Source: Natribaculum breve
Lineage (GTDB): Archaea > Halobacteriota > Halobacteria > Halobacteriales > Natrialbaceae
DNA: 64,000 nucleotides
Direction: 5' to 3'
Assembly (NCBI RefSeq): GCF_023008585.1
Contig: NZ_CP095390.1
Coordinates: 434,001-498,000 of the forward strand
Part shown: in pieces, positions 1 through 9,106 of the stretch
Layout of the letters: the number at the start of each line of letters is the position of its first letter
How positions within the stretch are numbered: position 1 is the stretch's first letter
Notes under the pieces: generated by a model
Database searches by the model: none
What the model was told of the DNA's origin: nothing
Seen by the model: only the letters and a program-made list of their open reading frames with translations
Program-made: the position numbers and the translations under genes

Positions 1-1123
1 AGCCGCCGACGTCGTTCGCCGTGTCGTGGTCGGCGAGTTTTCGCCGGTACCAGTCGTAGCCCTCCCGCCAGTCGATCAGGAGGTCTTTCGTCAGAAACGA
101 GGCGACGATCATCCGCACGCGATTGTGGACGTACCCCTCCGCGAGCAGCTGGCGCATCCCCGCGTCGACGATCGGGTAGCCCGTCTCGCCGCGTTTCCAG
201 GCCGCGAGTTCGTCGGGAGCGTCGCGCCACTCGATCGCTCGCTGGTACCCCGAGAAGTTCTCGGTGACCGTCTCGGGGTTGAACGCGAGGACGTGGGCGT
301 AGAACTCCCGCCAGGCGAGCTGGCGCTGGAACGCCACGACGGAATCGCGGTCGGCCTCGGTCGCCGCCGCGGCTCTCGCGGCCTCGGTCGCGGCGTACAC
401 CTCGCGGACGCCGATCGTCCCCCACTTGAGGTGGACCGAGAGCCGGGAGGTCGCGTCGGCGGCCGGATAGTCACGCTCGTCGGCGTACCGGTACACGTCC
501 TCGTCGCAGAACGCCTCGAGCCGCGCGCGAGCCGCCTCGGGCGTCACCGTCGGGAGCGACGCCGCCGGCTCGTCGAACTCGAGGTCGGCGAGCGAGGGGA
601 GGTCCGCGCCCCCGACGTCGGCCAGATCGGCCGCCGCCGGCGACTCGAGCGGGTCGGCTTTCTCCCGGTCGCGCCACTTCTTCCAGAAGTACGAGAACAC
701 CGAGTAGTGGTCGCCCTGGGTGGGCGTGATCGAGCCGGGTTCGTGGTGGAGCGCGTCCTGGACCGGCGTCGCGTCGACGTCCTCGTCCTCGAGCGCGGCG
801 GTGACCGCCCGATCCCGGTCGCGTGCGAGCCCGCTGTAGTCTGCGTTCCACGTGACGCCGTCGACGCCGTACTCGTCAGCGAGTTCCGGGAGGACCGCGC
901 TCGGCTCCCCGCGAGCGACGACGAGGTCGCTATCGCGCTCCCGGTACCACGCCCGAAGCGCCGACAGTGCCTCGAGCATCGACGCGACCCGCGGCGGCGA
1001 GGCGTGCTCGAGGACGACGGGATCGAAGACGAAGACGGGAACGACCGGGCCGCGGTCGGTCGCCGCCGACAGTCCGCGGTTGTCGCTCGCACGAAGGTCC
1101 CGCCGGTGCCAGTGGAGGTACAT
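1..1123 (-). CDS. phr: Deoxyribodipyrimidine photolyase, 3' part cut by window edge
   Basis: The reading frame is open from an ATG at 1123 to the window edge, so about 374 residues are visible and the C-terminus is missing; family members are about 460-480 aa. The N-terminus (MYLHWHRRDLRASDN) is the typical start of the photolyase alpha/beta domain, with the WxRRDLR-type motif. Near the visible end are the FAD-domain signatures WREFYAHVL, GYPIVDAGMRQL and VHNRVRMIVASFL, which line the flavin pocket. The protein would use blue light and FADH- to split cyclobutane pyrimidine dimers in cytoplasmic DNA. The class I CPD photolyase assignment is inferred; a cryptochrome role cannot be excluded without the C-terminus. 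Confidence 0.9.
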   Translation of the reverse strand, partial: MYLHWHRRDLRASDNRGLSAATDRGPVVPVFVFDPVVLEHASPPRVASMLEALSALRAWYRERDSDLVVARGEPSAVLPELADEYGVDGVTWNADYSGLARDRDRAVTAALEDEDVDATPVQDALHHEPGSITPTQGDHYSVFSYFWKKWRDREKADPLESPAAADLADVGGADLPSLADLEFDEPAASLPTVTPEAARARLEAFCDEDVYRYADERDYPAADATSRLSVHLKWGTIGVREVYAATEAARAAAATEADRDSVVAFQRQLAWREFYAHVLAFNPETVTENFSGYQRAIEWRDAPDELAAWKRGETGYPIVDAGMRQLLAEGYVHNRVRMIVASFLTKDLLIDWREGYDWYRRKLADHDTANDVGG

Positions 1124-1603
1124 ACTCGAGAAAGGGATCCCAGGAACGAAAGCGTAGGGATGGCACTCAGCGACGAGAGTCGTTTCACCGCCGCGCGACG
1201 CGCGAGCGGCGGGTCGTCGCAGCGACGCGAATCCCCGCCTCGAGGGACTCGACTGTGCGAGCGAGAACGTGCGCTCTCCAGACCACCGTAAGGGAGTTAT
1301 TACCAACCACGCCGTGTCGGACTTTGTTGCCGTACGACACCGCGCGTGCCCGAACCGTCGAGCGCGCGAACCTGTCGTCGTTTGCGTCTCGCGAGAACGT
1401 CCGAAACCGGCTGGTCTCGAGCGTACAGGGTTCCTAACGACCAGCTAGCACGGTCATAACAATGGCCGTCTTCGGGATTCGATCCGTGTGGAACGCGTTC
1501 ACGAAACCCGATAAATCGGACTGTAGTCGACCCGTGTGCGGTCCTTTCCGGTCGACAGCAGCTCCTTACGTCGGGTTACGGGCGCGATACACGAGAGATA
1601 CCC
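1124..1603. other. 480-bp intergenic region, no gene seen
   Basis: This gap lies between the divergent starts of the photolyase and cetZ. I find no reading frame with haloarchaeal protein character and no RNA gene. It must hold both promoters. An AT-richer stretch around 1507-1517 (CCGATAAATCGG context) is the only weak candidate near cetZ, and it lies about 90 bases upstream of the cetZ ATG. Confidence 0.5.
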
Positions 1604-2767
1604 ATGAAACTCGCACTCATCGGCTTCGGACAGGCGGGCGGGAAGGTCGTCGACGAGTTCGTCGCGTACGACACAGCGATCGACGGCGGCTTCGTCGAGG
1701 ACGCGATCGCCATCAACTCGGCGAAGGTGGACCTCCAGGGACTCGAGCACGTCCCGCCGGAAAAACAGGTGCTGATCGGCGGGGCACGCGTGAAAGGCCA
1801 CGGCGTCGGTGCGGACAACGAACTCGGCGCGGAGGTCGCCGAGGCGGACATCGACGAGATCCAGGGGGCGATCGACGACGTCCCCGTCTACGACCTCGAC
1901 GCGTTTCTCGTCGTCGCCGGAATGGGTGGCGGCACCGGCTCGGGCGGTGCGCCCGTCCTCGCGGAACACCTGAAGCGGGTCTACTCGGAACCGGTCTACG
2001 GGCTCGGGATCCTCCCCGGGACGGACGAGGGCGGCATCTACACGCTGAACGCCGCCAGGTCGTTCCAGACGTTCGTCCGCGAGGTGGACAATCTGCTGGT
2101 CTTCGACAACGACGACTGGCGACGCACCGGCGAGTCGGTCGGCAGTGGCTACGACCGCATCAACCGGGAGATCGTCGAGCGGTTCGGCAAACTGTTCGCC
2201 GCCGGCGAAGTCGGATCGGGCACACACGTCGCCGAGAGCGTCGTCGACTCCTCGGAGATCATCAACACGCTCTCGGGCGGCGGCGTCTCGACGGTCGGCT
2301 ACGCGACCGAGGCAGTCCAGACCAGCGACGGCGGACTGCTCTCACGGTTCGGCCGATCCGAGGCCGGAACCGAGGTCGAGGAGACGACCCGGATGACGAG
2401 TCTCGTCCGCAAGGCGACGCTCGGCAGACTCACGCTCCCGTGTGCGGTCTCGAGCGCCGACCGGGCGCTCGTGGTCGCCGCCGGCCCGCCCGACCGGCTC
2501 AACCGCAAGGGAGTCGAACGCGGTCGAACCTGGCTCGAGGAGGAGACGGGCAGCATGGAGGTCCGGGGTGGCGACTACCCCATTCCGGGCAGCGACGAGG
2601 TCAGTTCGATCGTCCTCCTCTCGGGCGTCACCGACGTCGACCGGATCGAACGGCTCCAGCAGGTCGCCATCGAAGCCAAGGAGACGACGGCGGAGATCGA
2701 CGCCCGAAGCGAGGACGAGACCGCCGCGCTGGTGGACACGGGCGGCGAACTGGACGCGCTGTTCTGA
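1604..2767 (+). CDS. cetZ: CetZ-type tubulin/FtsZ-family GTPase
   Basis: This 387-aa protein belongs to the archaeal tubulin-like CetZ group, which polymerises with GTP and controls haloarchaeal cell shape and motility rather than division. The N-terminal nucleotide-binding loop reads GQAGGK (residues 9-14) and the tubulin/FtsZ signature GGGTGSG is at residues 108-114. Length matches CetZ proteins. The long N-terminal and C-terminal extensions seen in many FtsZ1/FtsZ2 proteins are absent. The gene ends at 2767, directly against the stop codon of the converging stress-protein gene, with no spacer. Which CetZ paralogue this is (CetZ1 to CetZ5) cannot be decided here. Confidence 0.9.
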   Translation: MKLALIGFGQAGGKVVDEFVAYDTAIDGGFVEDAIAINSAKVDLQGLEHVPPEKQVLIGGARVKGHGVGADNELGAEVAEADIDEIQGAIDDVPVYDLDAFLVVAGMGGGTGSGGAPVLAEHLKRVYSEPVYGLGILPGTDEGGIYTLNAARSFQTFVREVDNLLVFDNDDWRRTGESVGSGYDRINREIVERFGKLFAAGEVGSGTHVAESVVDSSEIINTLSGGGVSTVGYATEAVQTSDGGLLSRFGRSEAGTEVEETTRMTSLVRKATLGRLTLPCAVSSADRALVVAAGPPDRLNRKGVERGRTWLEEETGSMEVRGGDYPIPGSDEVSSIVLLSGVTDVDRIERLQQVAIEAKETTAEIDARSEDETAALVDTGGELDALF

Positions 2768-3640
2768 TCACTCGTCGGTTCGCTGACTCACGGTCAACAC
2801 GGGACACGGCGCGGTGCGGACGACCCGTTCTGCGACGCTCCCCACGACGTACCGATCCACGCCACACCGGCCGTGGGTCCCGGTGACGACGAGGTCGACG
2901 TCGTGGTCGTCGGCGTACGCGGTGAGTTCTCGCGAGACGTTCCCGACCTCGACGGCCGTCTCAACGCTCGAGACGCCGGCCTCGCGAGCGCTCGTCGCCG
3001 CCGTCTCGACGGTCTCCTCGGCGGCCACCTCGAGCGCCTCGAGTAGCTGGCCGGCGGCGACGTCGTAACTGGTCGCGGCCGTGTCGACGACGGAGACGAC
3101 GTGGACCGTCGCGTCGTGTCTCGCGGCCAGTTCGACGCCGCGGGCTGCGGCAACGCGTGCACATTCGCTGCCGTCGGTCGCGACGAGCACGTCCTCGTAG
3201 GGGTAAGTGATCGACGCCCCGGTGTCGTTGACCGTCAGTACGGGAACGTCGGCCATCCGGACGACCCGTTCGGCGACGCTGCCGAGGAAGAACCGCTGGA
3301 AGCCGCGACGACCGTGGGTCCCCATGACGATCAGGTCGACGTCGTGTGCGCCGGCGTACTCGAGGATCGTCTCGTGTGGCGTGCCGCGTTCGACGGCGTC
3401 GACGACGGTGACGTCTCGCCGTTCCGCGCGGTCGGCGGCGTCGGCGACGAACCGCGAGCCCCGCCGTTCGAACACCTCGAGTACCTCGGGATCGCTCGCG
3501 ACGGCCTCGTCGCGGGTCGCGTCGGCGACGTACAGCGCGTGGATCGTCGCGTCGCGGTCTGCAGCGTGGTCGATCGCGTGCTCGAGTGCTGCGGTCGCCC
3601 CGTCGCTCCCGTCGGTCGGAACCAGGATTCGTTCGGTCAC
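2768..3640 (-). CDS. Tandem universal stress protein (two UspA domains)
   Basis: This 290-aa cytoplasmic protein contains two UspA alpha/beta domains in tandem (about residues 1-145 and 150-290). Each domain carries the ATP-binding signature: GTHGRRG...GSVAERV in the first half and GTHGRCG...GSVAERV in the second. The start at 3640 gives MTERILVPTDGSD, the usual beginning with the first beta strand and the nucleotide-contacting Asp. Such proteins bind ATP and act in stress tolerance, but the specific partner is unknown. The gene converges on cetZ with adjacent stop codons. Confidence 0.88.
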   Translation of the reverse strand: MTERILVPTDGSDGATAALEHAIDHAADRDATIHALYVADATRDEAVASDPEVLEVFERRGSRFVADAADRAERRDVTVVDAVERGTPHETILEYAGAHDVDLIVMGTHGRRGFQRFFLGSVAERVVRMADVPVLTVNDTGASITYPYEDVLVATDGSECARVAAARGVELAARHDATVHVVSVVDTAATSYDVAAGQLLEALEVAAEETVETAATSAREAGVSSVETAVEVGNVSRELTAYADDHDVDLVVTGTHGRCGVDRYVVGSVAERVVRTAPCPVLTVSQRTDE

Positions 3641-3706
3641 GTCCGTCGGTTGACGGCGGGGGGACTTAGCTGCCCGTCCTTCGTAGAGCGCGGACTCGAG
3701 CGTCGA

Positions 3707-4132
3707 TCACTCGAGTCCGACCTTGAGGTCGAGCACCGGCGTCCCGTCGAGGGCGTCGACGCCGCGAACGACCACCCGTGGCGGGTCGACGCGTTCGATG
3801 CGACACGGGCTGATCCCGATCGGGGTCGGTCGCATCGGCGACCGGGTCGCGAACACGCCCCGGGTATCGTCGCGAACCCGCAGCGTCTCCCTGTCCGCCC
3901 GGTCGGCGAACCAGACCACGTCGACGCGATCGCCCGCCGTTAGTCCCTCGAGTCCGGGTGCATACTGGTCGTCCAGGACGATCTCGCCTCTCGCGTCAGA
4001 TTCGATCCCCTGCCGGGGGGCGTCCTCGAGCGTCTCGAACGGCGTTCGCACGACGCCGATCGGTCGACACTCGATCGTCGTTTCCACGTCCGAAATCGCT
4101 CGTGCGTCGTCGCCTCGGTTCGATCGATCCAT
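3707..4132 (-). CDS. trmO: TrmO/TsaA-family tRNA m6t6A37 methyltransferase
   Basis: This 141-aa protein matches the UPF0066/TsaA beta-barrel family. Recognisable motifs are IGVVRTPFE near residue 26, the PRQG segment and RSPMRPTPIGIS, which forms the SAM-binding and active-site loop. The bacterial homologue TrmO N6-methylates threonylcarbamoyladenosine at position 37 of tRNAs reading ACN codons. The archaeal form is the single-domain version. The first 20 residues are probably not part of the fold. It is transcribed away from the potassium channel across a 107-bp divergent promoter region. Confidence 0.82.
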   Translation of the reverse strand: MDRSNRGDDARAISDVETTIECRPIGVVRTPFETLEDAPRQGIESDARGEIVLDDQYAPGLEGLTAGDRVDVVWFADRADRETLRVRDDTRGVFATRSPMRPTPIGISPCRIERVDPPRVVVRGVDALDGTPVLDLKVGLE

Positions 4133-4239
4133 GCCCGTCTCGAGGTGGACGGGACGCGGACATAGAGCCTCCGACTACCTGACGGCGAGTCTATACGTTC
4201 GACCAACACGTTTCTACGGGTGACCGAGTGAGGTATCGT

Positions 4240-5877
4240 ATGGCGTTGTGGCAGTCCCGTCGAACCTGGTACTACATCGGGCTGGTCGCTACGGCGACCG
4301 TCGTCCTCACGTTGACGTACAACTACGGGATGTCGGCGTGGGAAGGCCGCCCACAGCCGCTGTATCGCTCCCTGGAGATCGTCTTCCAGAGTTTCACGAC
4401 CACTGGCTACGGGGAAGACTCGCCCTGGCAGTCCCCCCAGATGAACCTGCTCGTGATCGGGATGCAACTCACCGGGATCGGCCTGATCCTCACGGCGGTG
4501 GACGTGTTCGCCGTTCCCTGGCTGCAGACCGCACTCGCGCCGTCGCCGCCGGAGCGAGTGTCGGGACTCGAGGATCACGTCGTCGTCTGTGAGTACACGC
4601 CACGCGGGGAGGTGTTCGTCGCAGAACTCGAGTCACGCGACCGGGAGTACGTCATCGTCGAACCGGACCTGGACGTCGCGACCGAGTTACACGAGACGGA
4701 CTACCGGGTCGTTCACGGCGATCCAGAATCCGTGGCGGTACTCGAGCGTGCGGGCATCGAGACGGCGACGGCGGTCGTGGCGGACGCAGCCGACGACACG
4801 AACGCGAGTATCGTGCTGTCCGCGCGGGAGGCGAATCCCGACGTTCGGGTGGTGACGCTGATCGAAGACCAGGAACTGGCCGAGTATCACTGGATCGCGG
4901 GCGCAGACGAGGTACTGTCGCCCCGCCAGCTCGTCGGCGAGAGCCTCGCAGCCCAGGTGCCGACGGCGGTGACGCCCGTGGTCGACGAAGGCGTCGAGAT
5001 CGGCGACGACGTGGAACTCGTCGAACTCTCCGTCGAGCCGGGGAGCGAACTCTGCGAACGAGCCGTCGGCGAAGCGCGGCTCCGCGACCGCTTCGGCGTG
5101 GACGTCATCGGCGCGTGGTTCGACGGGGAGTTCCAGAGTCCGATCGACCCGGACGCCACGATCGACGCCCGAACGCGGCTCCTGGTCGCCGGCGAGCCAG
5201 AACAGATCGAGGCGCTACGCAAAGAGGCGTCGTCGACGATCCAGCAACTGGCACCACAGCAGGTACTGATCGCCGGGTACGGCGACTCCGGGACGGCGGC
5301 GGCGAACGCACTCGCCGACCAGGGGACGGAGGTGACCGTCCTCGACCTCGAGGAGAGCGACGGCGTCGACGTCGTCGGCGACGCCCGCGATCCGGACGTG
5401 CTGTCCGAGGCGGGCCTCGAGGACGCGTCGGCGATCATCGTCACGACGGGCGACGACACGACCGCGATCTTCACGACGCTGATCGCGTGGGACCAGAACC
5501 CGGACCTCGAGATCATCGTCCGGGCGACCGAACCGGAGAACGTCCAGAAGCTCTACCGGGCGGGGGCGGATTACGTCCAGTCGCTGGCGACGGTCAGCGG
5601 CCGGATGATGGCGTCGACGGTGCTAGAAGACGAGGAAGTGCTGGCGTTCGGCCAGCAGATCGAGGTGACGAGGCTGCCCGCGGACGGCCTGGCGGGTCGG
5701 ACGCTCGTCGAGGCAGACGTGCGGGCAAAGACCGGCTGTACCGTCCTCGCCGTCGAGAGAGGTGGAGAGACGATCACCGAGTTCGATCCCGACTCGTTCC
5801 GACTCGAGTCCGACGACCACGTCGTCCTGGCCGGCACCGACGAGAGCGTCGCCGAGTTCGAGCGCCGCTACGCCTGA
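4240..5877 (+). CDS. Two-TM potassium channel with two RCK/TrkA domains
   Basis: I chose the ATG at 4240; an in-frame GTG at 4228 would add four residues. The N-terminus holds one transmembrane helix (about 9-28), a pore loop with the potassium filter TTTGYG (53-58) and a second helix (about 72-95). Two cytoplasmic RCK modules follow, each a TrkA-N Rossmann domain plus a TrkA-C domain. The second Rossmann domain has an intact AGYGDSG motif. The first has lost the canonical GxGxxG (it reads VVCEYTPRGE), so it may not bind nucleotide. The likely role is gated potassium flux, important for an organism using KCl as compatible solute. It resembles MthK/Kch channels but fuses two RCKs. Confidence 0.88.
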   Translation: MALWQSRRTWYYIGLVATATVVLTLTYNYGMSAWEGRPQPLYRSLEIVFQSFTTTGYGEDSPWQSPQMNLLVIGMQLTGIGLILTAVDVFAVPWLQTALAPSPPERVSGLEDHVVVCEYTPRGEVFVAELESRDREYVIVEPDLDVATELHETDYRVVHGDPESVAVLERAGIETATAVVADAADDTNASIVLSAREANPDVRVVTLIEDQELAEYHWIAGADEVLSPRQLVGESLAAQVPTAVTPVVDEGVEIGDDVELVELSVEPGSELCERAVGEARLRDRFGVDVIGAWFDGEFQSPIDPDATIDARTRLLVAGEPEQIEALRKEASSTIQQLAPQQVLIAGYGDSGTAAANALADQGTEVTVLDLEESDGVDVVGDARDPDVLSEAGLEDASAIIVTTGDDTTAIFTTLIAWDQNPDLEIIVRATEPENVQKLYRAGADYVQSLATVSGRMMASTVLEDEEVLAFGQQIEVTRLPADGLAGRTLVEADVRAKTGCTVLAVERGGETITEFDPDSFRLESDDHVVLAGTDESVAEFERRYA

Positions 5878-5968
5878 CCGTCCACGGGACGCCGCGCCAT
5901 ACAATTTTAAGAGCGTTGACTGTGTGTTTCAGCCTGCGAATGATTCGCACGACACGGAGGCGACGTAG

Positions 5969-6745
5969 ATGACGACCGAGCGGTTCCACGTCGACGGCGA
6001 CACTGCCGTGATCACCGGTGCCTCGAGCGGGATCGGCCGCGAGATCGCGACGCGATTCGCCGCCGACGGCGTCGACGTCGTGATCTGCTCGCGCGAGCAG
6101 GAGAACGTCGACGCGGTCGCGGAGACGATCGCCGAGAGCGATCGGCCGGGCGAGGCGCTGGCCGTCGAGTGTGACGTCACGGACCGCGAGGCCGTCGAGG
6201 CGCTGATCGAAGCGACGGTCGACGAGTTCGGCGGCCTCGACGTACTGGTGAACAACGCCGGCGCGAGTTTCATGGCGAACTTCGAGGACATCAGCCCCAA
6301 CGGCTGGCAGACGATCGTCGACGTCAACCTCACCGGCACCTACCACTGTACGCACGCCGCGGCAGCGCACCTCAAGGAAGGCGGTGGCACCGTCGTCAAC
6401 CTCGCGAGCGTCGCCGGCCGCCAGGGAGCGCCGTACATGAGCCACTACGCGGCGTCGAAAGCCGGCGTCGTCGCACTGACCTCCTCGCTGGCGTTCGAGT
6501 GGGCGAGCGAGGGCGTCCGCGTCAACTGCATCGCCCCCGGATTCGTCGCGACCGAGGGCGTCGAGGCCCAGATGGGAATCAGCGCCGACGACGTCGACCG
6601 CGAGGAGGTCGATCGGCGGATGGGGACCAGCGAGGAGATCGCCGATATCGCGCAGTTTCTCGCCAGTCCCGCCTCGTCGTATCTCGTCGGCCAGACCCTC
6701 GAGCCGGCCGGAAAACCCGCGATTCTCGAAGATCCAACCGTCTGA
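5969..6745 (+). CDS. SDR-family oxidoreductase
   Basis: This 258-aa protein is a classical short-chain dehydrogenase/reductase. It has the NAD(P)-binding TGASSGIG motif near residue 17, NNAG near residue 92 and the catalytic YAASK motif near residue 162, followed by the C-terminal substrate loop. Substrate is not predictable; it resembles FabG/glucose-1-dehydrogenase-type reductases. An AT-rich box (ACAATTTTAAGAG, about 5900-5912) lies upstream. The LLM-class oxidoreductase starts 5 bases downstream, so the two are probably co-transcribed and may act on one pathway. Confidence 0.88.
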   Translation: MTTERFHVDGDTAVITGASSGIGREIATRFAADGVDVVICSREQENVDAVAETIAESDRPGEALAVECDVTDREAVEALIEATVDEFGGLDVLVNNAGASFMANFEDISPNGWQTIVDVNLTGTYHCTHAAAAHLKEGGGTVVNLASVAGRQGAPYMSHYAASKAGVVALTSSLAFEWASEGVRVNCIAPGFVATEGVEAQMGISADDVDREEVDRRMGTSEEIADIAQFLASPASSYLVGQTLEPAGKPAILEDPTV

Positions 6746-6750
6746 CATTC

Positions 6751-7755
6751 ATGACAGATCGTACACTCCACCTGCCCGTCGCAGCACAGCCGAGCGTCGA
6801 CTCGCTCGTGAACCTCGCCGTCCTCGGCGAAGAGCACGGCTACGAACGCGCGTGGCTCCCCGAGACGTGGGGTCGCGACGCCGTCACCGTCCTGACCAGC
6901 ATGGCCCACGAGACCGAGGAGATCGGTCTCGGACCGAGCATCCTGAACATCTACTCGCGGTCGCCCGCGCTGCTGGCCCAGACCGCGACGACGTTACAGG
7001 AGGTCGCCGACGGCCGCATGCGATTTGGCATCGGCCCCAGCGGCCCTGCCGTCATCGAGGGCTGGCACGGGGCCGACTTCGAGCGGCCGCTCCGGCGCAC
7101 CCGCGAGTACCTCGAGATCATGCGGACGGTCATGGCGGGCGAGACGCTCAACTACGACGGCGACGTCTTCTCGCTGGCCGGCTTCCGCCTGCGCTGTGAC
7201 CCACCCGAGGAGCCCGTCCCGATCGACGCCGCCGGCATGGGCCCCAAGTCCGTCGAACTGGCCGGGCGCTTCGCCGACGGCTGGCACGCCATCGTCTTCA
7301 CGCCCGACGGACTCCGAGAACGGCTCGAGGACCTCGAGCGGGGGATCGAACTCGGCGACCGCGACCCCGAGGACGTCCGCACCACGCTGTCGATCACGGC
7401 GTGTGCACTCGAGGACGGCGAGCGCGCCCGACGACTCGCCCGCCAGCACCTCGCGTTCTACGTCGGTGCGATGGGGACCTACTACCGGGAGTCCCTCTCG
7501 AGACAGGGCTACGAACAGGAGGCAAACGAGATCGCGGCGGCGTGGGCGAGCGGCGACCAGGAGCGGGCGTGTTCGCTCATCTCCGACGACTTGCTCGACG
7601 ATCTCGGTGCCGTCGGCACGCCCGAGCACGCCCGCGAACAGCTGCGGAAGTTCGAGGAGATCGACGGCCTCGACGCCGTCGCCGTCAGCTTCCCTCGCGG
7701 AGCGACGACCGACGAACTCGAGTCGACGATCGAGGCGCTGGCACCCGACGTCTGA
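6751..7755 (+). CDS. LLM-class F420-dependent oxidoreductase
   Basis: The 334-aa product (MTDRTLHLPVAAQ) has the TIM-barrel layout of the luciferase-like/methylene-H4MPT reductase superfamily. Features are an N-terminal strand with LGEEHGYERAWLPE, a central GPSGPAVIEGWHG segment and the ADGWHAIVFTP strand that contacts the deazaflavin phosphate. Haloarchaeal members are usually annotated as 5,10-methylenetetrahydromethanopterin reductase-like, though haloarchaea lack methanogenesis, so the substrate is unknown. The ATG at 6751 is 5 bases after the SDR stop. Upstream in-frame codons run through the SDR gene and are not used. Operon with the flanking SDR and MBL genes is inferred from spacing. 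Confidence 0.86.
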   Translation: MTDRTLHLPVAAQPSVDSLVNLAVLGEEHGYERAWLPETWGRDAVTVLTSMAHETEEIGLGPSILNIYSRSPALLAQTATTLQEVADGRMRFGIGPSGPAVIEGWHGADFERPLRRTREYLEIMRTVMAGETLNYDGDVFSLAGFRLRCDPPEEPVPIDAAGMGPKSVELAGRFADGWHAIVFTPDGLRERLEDLERGIELGDRDPEDVRTTLSITACALEDGERARRLARQHLAFYVGAMGTYYRESLSRQGYEQEANEIAAAWASGDQERACSLISDDLLDDLGAVGTPEHAREQLRKFEEIDGLDAVAVSFPRGATTDELESTIEALAPDV

Positions 7756-7812
7756 TAGCAAGATCGACCGAGACCGCCGGAGTGACGACCCTCGAGTGCC
7801 ACGCCCGAGGTG

Positions 7813-8727
7813 ATGACCGTCGAACGCGTCGCCGTCGGGCAGGGCACGCCCGAGGGAACCAACAGCGCGTACGTACTTCCGGATCGAGGCGTCGTGATCG
7901 ATCCGGGTCCGCCGACCGAATCCGCCTGGACCGACCTCCGCGAGGGACTCGAGCGCGTCGGGCTCGCCCTCGAGTCGATCGATCACGTCCTCGTCACCCA
8001 CTGGCACGCAGACCACGCCGGACTCGCGCCGCGGCTGGCCGAGACAGCAGACGCCACGCTCGCGATGGGCGACGACGACGCGGCGCTGATCGCCGACTAC
8101 GCGGCCGAACGGGACCGACGGCTCCGCCGCGACGCGGCGACGATGCGACGCTGTGGCGTTCCCGACGACGCGGTCGACGCCGTGATCGCCGGCGACGAGC
8201 CGTCGCCGATACCCGACGAGTTCCCGGTCGAACCGCTCGCCGACGGCGACGTCGTCGCGGGCCTCGAGGTCGTCGAGACGCCCGGACACACGCTCGGCCA
8301 CGTCGCCTTCGCCGCCGCCGACGCGATCGCCGTCGGCGACGCCGTCCTCTCGACGTACACGCCGAACGTCGGCGGCAGCGACACCCGGACGACCGATCCA
8401 CTCGCCGACTTCGACCGGACGCTCGAGTGTCTCGAGTCACGCCCGGAGACGCTCCTCCCGGGCCACGGAACGACCGTCGACCCCGGCAGGATCGAGACGA
8501 TCCGCTCACATCACCGGGAGCGAACCGACCGAGTGCTCGCGACACTCGAGTCCAGGAAAACCGCGACGCCGTGGGACGTCGCCCGCGACCTGTTCGGCGA
8601 CCTCGAGGGGATCCACGTCAAGTTCGGGGCCGGTGAGGCGGCAGCACACCTCGAGCGGCTCGAACGAACGGGGAGAGTCGAGCGCGTCGGCGACGATCCG
8701 ATCACGTACGAACGCGAACGTCCGTGA
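7813..8727 (+). CDS. MBL-fold (LACTB2/glyoxalase II-like) metallohydrolase
   Basis: This 304-aa protein has the metallo-beta-lactamase fold. The metal motif HWHADH is at residues 63-68, a GHTLGH segment provides the third ligand region and a C-terminal PGHGT strand follows. About 80 residues after the hydrolase domain form a winged-helix-like tail (TPWDVARDLFG...AAAHLERLERTGRVE), as in LACTB2-type enzymes. It would hydrolyse a thioester or phosphodiester with two zinc or iron ions. ATG at 7813 is preferred over the adjacent GTG at 7810. It follows the LLM oxidoreductase by 57 bases on the same strand. Confidence 0.85.
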   Translation: MTVERVAVGQGTPEGTNSAYVLPDRGVVIDPGPPTESAWTDLREGLERVGLALESIDHVLVTHWHADHAGLAPRLAETADATLAMGDDDAALIADYAAERDRRLRRDAATMRRCGVPDDAVDAVIAGDEPSPIPDEFPVEPLADGDVVAGLEVVETPGHTLGHVAFAAADAIAVGDAVLSTYTPNVGGSDTRTTDPLADFDRTLECLESRPETLLPGHGTTVDPGRIETIRSHHRERTDRVLATLESRKTATPWDVARDLFGDLEGIHVKFGAGEAAAHLERLERTGRVERVGDDPITYERERP

Positions 8728-8777
8728 CCGACCCCGACTCGACGGCCGCTCGGACGAAACGGGTCGGGTGAGACGGG

Positions 8778-8972
8778 TTAGGTCTCCGGCGCGATCTCCT
8801 TGACCCGGCCCCGAGCGCCGGACTCGAGTTTCACGAGGATTCCCTCGGGGTGCGTGCGCTCGTCGGACAGGATCGCACCGATCTCGCCGACGATCCTGTC
8901 GCCGTTCTCCTGTTCGACCTCGACGGCCATCCCGGTCACGAGTTCGTTTCTCGTCGGCAGGTCGGCAGACAT
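8778..8972 (-). CDS. YwbE-like (DUF2196) small protein
   Basis: The 64-aa product starts MSADLPTRNELVTGMAVEVE and ends with GRVKEIAPET. It matches the YwbE/DUF2196 family, small basic-to-acidic beta proteins of about 60-70 aa with a KOW-like core (GARGRVKEIAPE). Function is unknown. I chose the ATG at 8972; a start at 8999 would add nine residues atypical of the family. It converges with the MBL hydrolase gene, leaving 50 bases between stop codons. Confidence 0.8.
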   Translation of the reverse strand: MSADLPTRNELVTGMAVEVEQENGDRIVGEIGAILSDERTHPEGILVKLESGARGRVKEIAPET

Positions 8973-9025
8973 ACGGGCCGAACGACACCGACGGACCACT
9001 TATAGCTCGAGCGTCCAGCACCCTC

Positions 9026-9106
9026 GTACGGACTACTGTCAGTCATTTCCGGTGCAACCGCAGGGCGGTCGCGGTTGCACCGGTAAATCGTTACAGCAGA
9101 CCGTAT
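9026..9106. repeat. REP-like palindrome, GCAACCGC family, degenerate
   Basis: This imperfect palindrome has arms GGTGCAACCGC (9051-9061) and GCGGTTGCACC (9071-9081). Its right end reads, on the minus strand, TGATACGGTCTGCTGTAACG, and the stop codon of mptE (9106-9108) supplies the TGA. The core resembles the palindromes at 43061 and 44709. Confidence 0.7.

Noticed and set aside
1604..2886. Long alternative reading frames over cetZ and other genes
   Set aside because: High GC leaves many long open frames in this genome; they are Arg/Pro/Ser-rich and lack protein-family motifs, while the chosen frames carry clear motifs.
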